From Chloroflexota bacterium (GTDB taxonomy: Bacteria; Chloroflexota; Dehalococcoidia; Lucifugimonadales; JAPUKM01): a DNA stretch of 10,563 bases. A program made the translations under genes and the position numbers. Of this stretch, positions 6,804 through 10,563 are shown in pieces. Numbering within the stretch: the first letter of the stretch is position 1; each line of letters begins with the position of its first letter. Location of the stretch: positions 1 to 10,563 of the forward strand of contig JAPUKM010000036.1 of the NCBI GenBank assembly GCA_027295645.1. Reading direction: 5' to 3'. The notes below the pieces were generated by a model. The model had not been told where the DNA came from and ran no database searches. It was given only the letters and a program-made list of their open reading frames with translations.

Positions 6804-6818
6804 GCCCGGTAAGGCCTA
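6801..6818. other. Perfect inverted repeat spanning both convergent stop codons
   Basis: TAGGCC (6801-6806) and GGCCTA (6813-6818) form a six-pair stem around a six-base loop. The left arm starts with the TAG stop of the nitroreductase and the right arm ends with the TAG stop of the minus-strand M20 gene. No T tract follows on either strand, so intrinsic termination is doubtful. It may stabilise transcript ends or be chance. Confidence 0.4.
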
Positions 6819-8162
6819 CGCGCTTCCACCGTCGAAGGTGATGACCTCCGCCCGCTTGCGCTGAAAGGCGACGTACTGCCCCCTGGTCATCGGCCTTTCG
6901 GCCTTTTTGATCACCTCTTTCGCCCCGGCAGCGCCGTTGGCCAGCAGGTCGATGACCGTCATGGCCATGGCCTTGGCCGGGTTGATCACCGCCTGCTCGT
7001 AGTCCCGGACAAGGTAATCGGCACCGTGGCCGGTGCCGGTCACGCCGCCGGCGTAGGGATGAATGAGGGGAATAATCTGGCTGAGGTCCCCCATATCCGT
7101 GGAGCCGCCGCCGTTGTGGCGCGGCGTCCTCACTCTGATGCTGCTCTTCCCCACCACGTCCGCCGCGTTTCTGTGGAAGAGCTCCTGCATGGTCAGGTTG
7201 TTGCGCATGGGCATGTAGCCGGGGATATTGGTGATCCGCACACTGGCGCCCACGGACAGTGCGCCCGCCTTGAAGCACCGGTCCACCTTGGCGCTGTTCT
7301 CCGCCAGCATGTCCAGATTGGCCGAGCGGACGCGCCACTCCAGGGTGGTGCTGGCGGGCACGGCGCTGACGGCATCGCCGCCGTGGGTGATGATCCCGTG
7401 GGCGCGCACAACGTCCCTCTCCCGGAAGGTCTCCCGGTTGGCGTTGATGGCGGAGAGGGCAAAGGTGGCGGCGTTCAATGCGTTGATACCCAGGTGGGGC
7501 GCGCCGCCGGCGTGGGCGCCTTTGCCGGTGAACTCCACGTACTTGACCACGTGGGCGTTGCTGGTGCCGCCCACGGCCATCTTGAACCGCTCCACGGTGG
7601 TGTGGCAGAGCATCGCCATGTCCACATCGTCGAACTCGCCGAGACGGATCAGCTCCTGCTTGCCGCCCATGAACTCGATCTTCCTCTCCTCTCGCAGGCG
7701 GAGGCGTCGCTCCACTTCGATGAACTCCTCGGCGGGGACGGCGAAGGGCACGATTCTCCCTGAAAGAGCGCCGAGCACCTGGGGGACGGTGAGGCCCACC
7801 ATGGCCCCCAGCATGCTGCCGATCTGGCAATGGTGGCCGCAGGCGTGGGCGGCACCGGTGGTTGTATCGTGGTAGGGGTGCTCCTGCACCTTGAGGGAGT
7901 CAAGCTCACCAACAACCGCGACGCTGGGGCCGGGGCCGGCCTTACCCTCCACGACACCCTTGACGCCGGTGAGGGCCAGCCGGGAGCGGAAGGGTATGCC
8001 CATGGCACGGAGCTTCCGCTGCACCAGGCGGGAGGTCCTCCTCTCGGTGAAGCCGGTCTCGGGGTTGTTGAGGATGGTGGTGGCGATGCCGATGATCTCC
8101 TCTCGCCGCTGCTCGATGGCGGCGACGGCGGCCCTTTTGAGGTCATCTATGGTTGTGGACAT
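6816..8162 (-). CDS. M20 family amidohydrolase (AbgB-like), downstream paralogue
   Basis: A metal-dependent amide-bond hydrolase, 448 residues from the start chosen here. GELDSL (85-90) matches the first metal-site strand. HACGHH (106-111) supplies the Cys/His ligands and PAEE (143-146) the catalytic and metal Glu. HAGGAPHLGINALNA is the dimerisation-domain motif. GSTDMGDLS and TGTGHGADYL near the C-terminus match the family's late Asp and His motifs. The pattern resembles p-aminobenzoyl-glutamate hydrolase subunit B (GCGHN, STDVGD) more than HipO enzymes; the substrate is unknown. An ATG 18 bases further upstream (8180) is in frame but lacks a ribosome site. ATG 8162 has AGGAAG six bases before it and aligns with the paralogue's start. 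There is no signal peptide, so it is cytoplasmic. It lies 69 bases after its paralogue, probably in one transcript. Confidence 0.9.
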   Translation of the reverse strand: MSTTIDDLKRAAVAAIEQRREEIIGIATTILNNPETGFTERRTSRLVQRKLRAMGIPFRSRLALTGVKGVVEGKAGPGPSVAVVGELDSLKVQEHPYHDTTTGAAHACGHHCQIGSMLGAMVGLTVPQVLGALSGRIVPFAVPAEEFIEVERRLRLREERKIEFMGGKQELIRLGEFDDVDMAMLCHTTVERFKMAVGGTSNAHVVKYVEFTGKGAHAGGAPHLGINALNAATFALSAINANRETFRERDVVRAHGIITHGGDAVSAVPASTTLEWRVRSANLDMLAENSAKVDRCFKAGALSVGASVRITNIPGYMPMRNNLTMQELFHRNAADVVGKSSIRVRTPRHNGGGSTDMGDLSQIIPLIHPYAGGVTGTGHGADYLVRDYEQAVINPAKAMAMTVIDLLANGAAGAKEVIKKAERPMTRGQYVAFQRKRAEVITFDGGSA

Positions 8163-8231
8163 GGGTCGCTTCCTACTCATGGTATCGATGGTTTTTACGG
8201 TTCCTGTGAACTATAGACTGCAGTGGGTCTT

Positions 8232-9563
8232 CTAACCCTCCGCCCACTCCTCTTCCCGGGCGAAGCCGCGCATGAGCTTCAGGTAGGCGTTCCTAGTCAG
8301 AGAGCGCTTGGCCTTTGCCTTGACCTCTTTCGCCCCGGCGGCACCGTTTGCCAGCAGGTCGATCACGGTCATGGCCATCGCCTTGGCGGGATTGAGCACA
8401 GCGAGGGTGTAGTCTTCGATGAGATAGTCGGCGGCGTGGCCGGTGCCTGTGGCGCCCATGGCGTAGGGATGGATGGCCGGCATGAGGTGACTGAGGTCGC
8501 CCATGTCGGTGGAGCCGGTGAGGTGCTCCCCAGGCTTGACATGCCTGCCACCCACTACGGAGGCGGCGTTGTGGCGGAAGATGGTCGCCATGTCGCCGTT
8601 GTTGGCCAGCGGGAGATAGCCCGGGATGGTGGTGATACGCACCCTGGCGCCCACCGCCATGGCCCCGGCACGCAGGGCGCGGTCAACCTTCCGGTCCCAC
8701 TGCTTGACCGCTTCGAGGGTCCTGCCTCGCACGAAGGTCTCCATACGAACGTCCGCGGGCACGGCGCTGACGGCATCGCCGCCGTGGGTGATGATGGGAT
8801 GGACCCGGACCGTATCCTCGGCGCGGAAGGTTTCGCGGAGGGCGTGGACCGCCTGGAGGCCAAGCATGGCGGCATTGAGGGCGTTGATCCCCTTGTGGGG
8901 CGCGCCACCGGCATGGGCGCCGCGCCCCAGATACTGGATGTGCTTCACCACCAGGCCGTTGCTGGTGCCGGGAAGCCTGATCTTACTGCTGTTCTCGGCG
9001 ACCGCGGTGTGGGTCATCATCGCCATATCGATGTCGTCGAACTCACCCAGGCGCACCAGCTCCGACTTGCCGCCGATGAACTCCACCTGCCCCTGGTCCC
9101 GTAGCTCCTTGCGGTACTCCACCTCAATGAGCTCCTCGGCGGGGACGGCGAAGAGGACCACGCGACCCGCCAGCTCCGCCATTGCGCCGGAATCCCGAAG
9201 CCCCATGGCGACGCCCAGCATCATGGCGATCTGGCAGTGGTGGCCGCAGGCGTGGGCGGCGCCGGTCTCCGGGTCCGCGTGCGGGTGCCCCGCGACGATC
9301 ATGGAGTCCAGCTCTCCGATGACGGCCACCGAGGGGCCGGGCGTGCCTCCATCAGCCCAAGCCTTCACGCCGGTCAGGGCAAGGCCGTCCTTGTGGGGAA
9401 GTCCCATGGCGTCAAACTGCTCCCGGACGAACCGGGAGGTCTTCTGCTCGCGGAAGCCGGGCTCCGGATTGCCGAGGATGTGGGTGGCGAATCCTACGAT
9501 CTCCTCGGCCCGCCGGTCGATGGCTTCACACACGCGGGCCTTCATCTCATCGTTTGTGGACAT
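8232..9563 (-). CDS. M20 family amidohydrolase (AbgB-like), upstream paralogue
   Basis: 443 residues, colinear with its neighbour over its whole length. It shares EEIVGFATHILGNPEPGF-like, LALTGVK, TGAAHACGHHCQI, ITHGGDAVSAVPA, GSTDMGDLS and NPAKAMAMTVIDLLANGAAGAKEV blocks. Metal-site residues are HACGHH (104-109) and PAEE (141-144), with the late GATGTGHAADYL His. The divergent parts are the N-terminal helix, the region around residues 120-130 and the C-terminus, so substrate preference may differ. The start ATG at 9563 has only a weak AGAAG before it. Bases around the start (AGAAGCGCC then ATGTCCACAA) resemble those of the downstream copy. It is first of the pair on the minus strand, with a candidate -10 at 9608-9613. 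The expected reaction is hydrolysis of an acyl- or aroyl-amino acid, inferred only from family. Confidence 0.9.
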   Translation of the reverse strand: MSTNDEMKARVCEAIDRRAEEIVGFATHILGNPEPGFREQKTSRFVREQFDAMGLPHKDGLALTGVKAWADGGTPGPSVAVIGELDSMIVAGHPHADPETGAAHACGHHCQIAMMLGVAMGLRDSGAMAELAGRVVLFAVPAEELIEVEYRKELRDQGQVEFIGGKSELVRLGEFDDIDMAMMTHTAVAENSSKIRLPGTSNGLVVKHIQYLGRGAHAGGAPHKGINALNAAMLGLQAVHALRETFRAEDTVRVHPIITHGGDAVSAVPADVRMETFVRGRTLEAVKQWDRKVDRALRAGAMAVGARVRITTIPGYLPLANNGDMATIFRHNAASVVGGRHVKPGEHLTGSTDMGDLSHLMPAIHPYAMGATGTGHAADYLIEDYTLAVLNPAKAMAMTVIDLLANGAAGAKEVKAKAKRSLTRNAYLKLMRGFAREEEWAEG

Positions 9564-9607
9564 GGCGCTTCTGTGGAAACGGGCGGCGGCTCACCCCTTC
9601 GCGGCGC

Positions 9608-9613
9608 ATTGTA
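9608..9613 (-). promoter_or_regulatory. Candidate -10 box for the M20 pair
   Basis: TACAAT on the minus strand matches the sigma70 -10 at five of six bases. It would start transcription near 9600, about 37 bases before the ATG at 9563. No good -35 is correctly spaced: GTGACG lies 19 bases upstream, and TTGACC is only six bases away. The divergent spacer 9564-9778 is lower in GC than its surroundings and must also hold the promoter for the HAD gene, which I could not place. Confidence 0.35.
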
Positions 9614-9778
9614 GCAAAGGGTCAAAGCGATACGTCACATGGACCTTAGCTTCGCAACTACCTTATCACGTAGGTTGTTGAGCGATCTCGTCTTTCGTCG
9701 GCGACGTGCGTGATATCATATCGCGTACCGATTCCCGAGGGAATGCCATGCTGCTCTCTTCACCTTCACGTAACTGAT

Positions 9779-10450
9779 ATGACCACTCCAAAAGCCGTCC
9801 TGTTTGACCTGGACGATACGCTACTCGACTCGTACGGGACTCGGCTCAATGCTCTCCAGACCGCGTTCATCAACGCCGGGATCAGCAGTCCCTCTGCTGA
9901 AGAGCTGCTGCAGAACCTGGATGGGAGTCCCTTCGCGCCGATCGCCAACAGAATCGGGGCCGACCACGGCCTCGAGTATGATCTATACGCCATGTACCAG
10001 CAGGTCCTCTATCCCACGCCGCCCGGCCTAAACACGTTGTACCCAGGCATCAAGCCGGTGCTCGAAAGCCTCTACGCACGGGGCACGAAGCTTGGAGTGA
10101 TCACTTCGAGACTGCGGCAGGTCCAGATCGCCGGCGTATTTTCGGGAGCCTCGCAAGAGTTGAAGGAGACGGGCGTCGCGGGACTGTTCGACGTGGTCGT
10201 GGGATACGAGGATACGACCAACCATAAGCCCCATCCGGAACCTGTTCAACTGGCGCTTACCACACTATCCGTTTCTGCCCAGGATACGATCATGGTCGGC
10301 GACACGCCTGCCGATATTGAGGCGGGGCGGGCAACCGGCTGCCGGACATGCCTGGTCACCTGGGGGACGATACGGGATGCGGCCGAAAGGGCTCATGCTG
10401 ATTTCGTTGCGGAGACACCGGAGGAGCTGCTCTCACTCCTCGCAGGATGA
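9779..10450 (+). CDS. HAD superfamily hydrolase (phosphoglycolate phosphatase-like, subfamily IA)
   Basis: A predicted cytoplasmic phosphatase of 223 residues. Motif I is FDLDDTL (9-15), with nucleophile Asp10 and acid/base Asp12. Motif II is VITS (107-110). Motif III is HKPHPEP with Lys150. Motif IV is VGDTPADIEAG (173-183), with metal ligands Asp175 and Asp179. An alpha-helical cap lies between residues 17 and 90, as in subfamily IA. The substrate cannot be assigned. I start at ATG 9779, four residues before the first strand, as is usual. The frame is open back to GTG 9710, with another ATG at 9743, and no start has a convincing ribosome site. It is divergent from the M20 pair and 21 bases before the partial MFS gene, perhaps co-transcribed with it. 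Confidence 0.88.
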   Translation: MTTPKAVLFDLDDTLLDSYGTRLNALQTAFINAGISSPSAEELLQNLDGSPFAPIANRIGADHGLEYDLYAMYQQVLYPTPPGLNTLYPGIKPVLESLYARGTKLGVITSRLRQVQIAGVFSGASQELKETGVAGLFDVVVGYEDTTNHKPHPEPVQLALTTLSVSAQDTIMVGDTPADIEAGRATGCRTCLVTWGTIRDAAERAHADFVAETPEELLSLLAG

Positions 10451-10471
10451 GAGCGGTGATATCTCCTAGTA

Positions 10472-10563
10472 ATGCCTGACACGTCCTCCAACCCTCAACC
10501 GCAGGCCCGCTTCTACTATGGCTGGGTCATCGTTGTAGTAGTGGCCCTGGCAGGTTTCACGCA
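10472..10563 (+). CDS. MFS permease, N-terminal fragment cut by window end
   Basis: Only the first 30 codons are present. After a polar leader rich in Ser, Pro and Gln, the sequence reads RFYYGWVIVVVVALAGFT (13-30). The YYGWVIV opening of TM1 is typical of monocarboxylate/OFA-like MFS permeases. Function beyond membrane transport cannot be judged from this length. The ATG lies 21 bases after the HAD stop, with no strong ribosome site. Confidence 0.55.
   Translation, partial: MPDTSSNPQPQARFYYGWVIVVVVALAGFT

Noticed and set aside
8163..8180. Alternative ATG at 8180 for the downstream M20 gene.
   Set aside because: It has no ribosome site. The ATG at 8162 has AGGAAG at good spacing and aligns with the paralogue's start.

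Overview
The window comes from a GC-rich bacterial chromosome with short intergenic gaps, GTG and TTG starts beside ATG, and Shine-Dalgarno sites before several genes. Family content suggests Chloroflexota (Dehalococcoidia/SAR202-like): two tandem M20 amidohydrolases, MFS transporters, a site-2-protease-like M50 protein, and an aromatic cluster followed by gmk. That assignment is an inference from gene style, not from a marker gene. Almost everything looks like ordinary core and catabolic chromosome. No phage, CRISPR, toxin or defence system is visible.

Left edge (1-230): no protein gene is recognised. There is a long imperfect hairpin (74-128), then a stretch whose last 46 bases (158-203) read as the 3' half of a tRNA-Thr(CGU): anticodon loop, variable loop, T arm, acceptor strand, U73 and CCA. 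The D arm and a pairing 5' anticodon strand are missing. It is either a decayed tRNA or the displaced 3' end left when an element integrated into a tRNA gene. If the latter, the element lies to the left, outside the window. This is the most interesting observation here.

Region 231-2315: an unrecognised alpha/beta protein with a poly-acidic tail (231-1013, +) converges on an MFS_3-type exporter (1020-2315, -), which has a good sigma70-type promoter at 2361-2388.

Region 2498-6803 (+): a tight same-strand run. It holds an M50 membrane metalloprotease homologue, prephenate/arogenate dehydrogenase (tyrA), class II EPSP synthase (aroA), guanylate kinase (gmk, TTG start, unusual Asp in the P-loop) and a nitroreductase that overlaps gmk by ATGA. 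tyrA and aroA serve the shikimate route: AroA makes EPSP, the precursor of chorismate, and TyrA acts on prephenate or arogenate towards tyrosine. gmk makes GDP. The nitroreductase is a flavin enzyme with unknown substrate. Spacing suggests one operon from 2498 or 3197 onwards.

Region 6816-9563 (-): two tandem paralogous AbgB-like M20 amidohydrolases, 69 bases apart, converging on the nitroreductase. Both carry HACGHH instead of the commoner HACGHD or GCGHN. The leader around their start codons is also similar, which points to a duplication that included the translation start.

Right edge (9564-10563, +): a divergent spacer, a HAD phosphatase, and the first 30 codons of another MFS permease cut by the window end.
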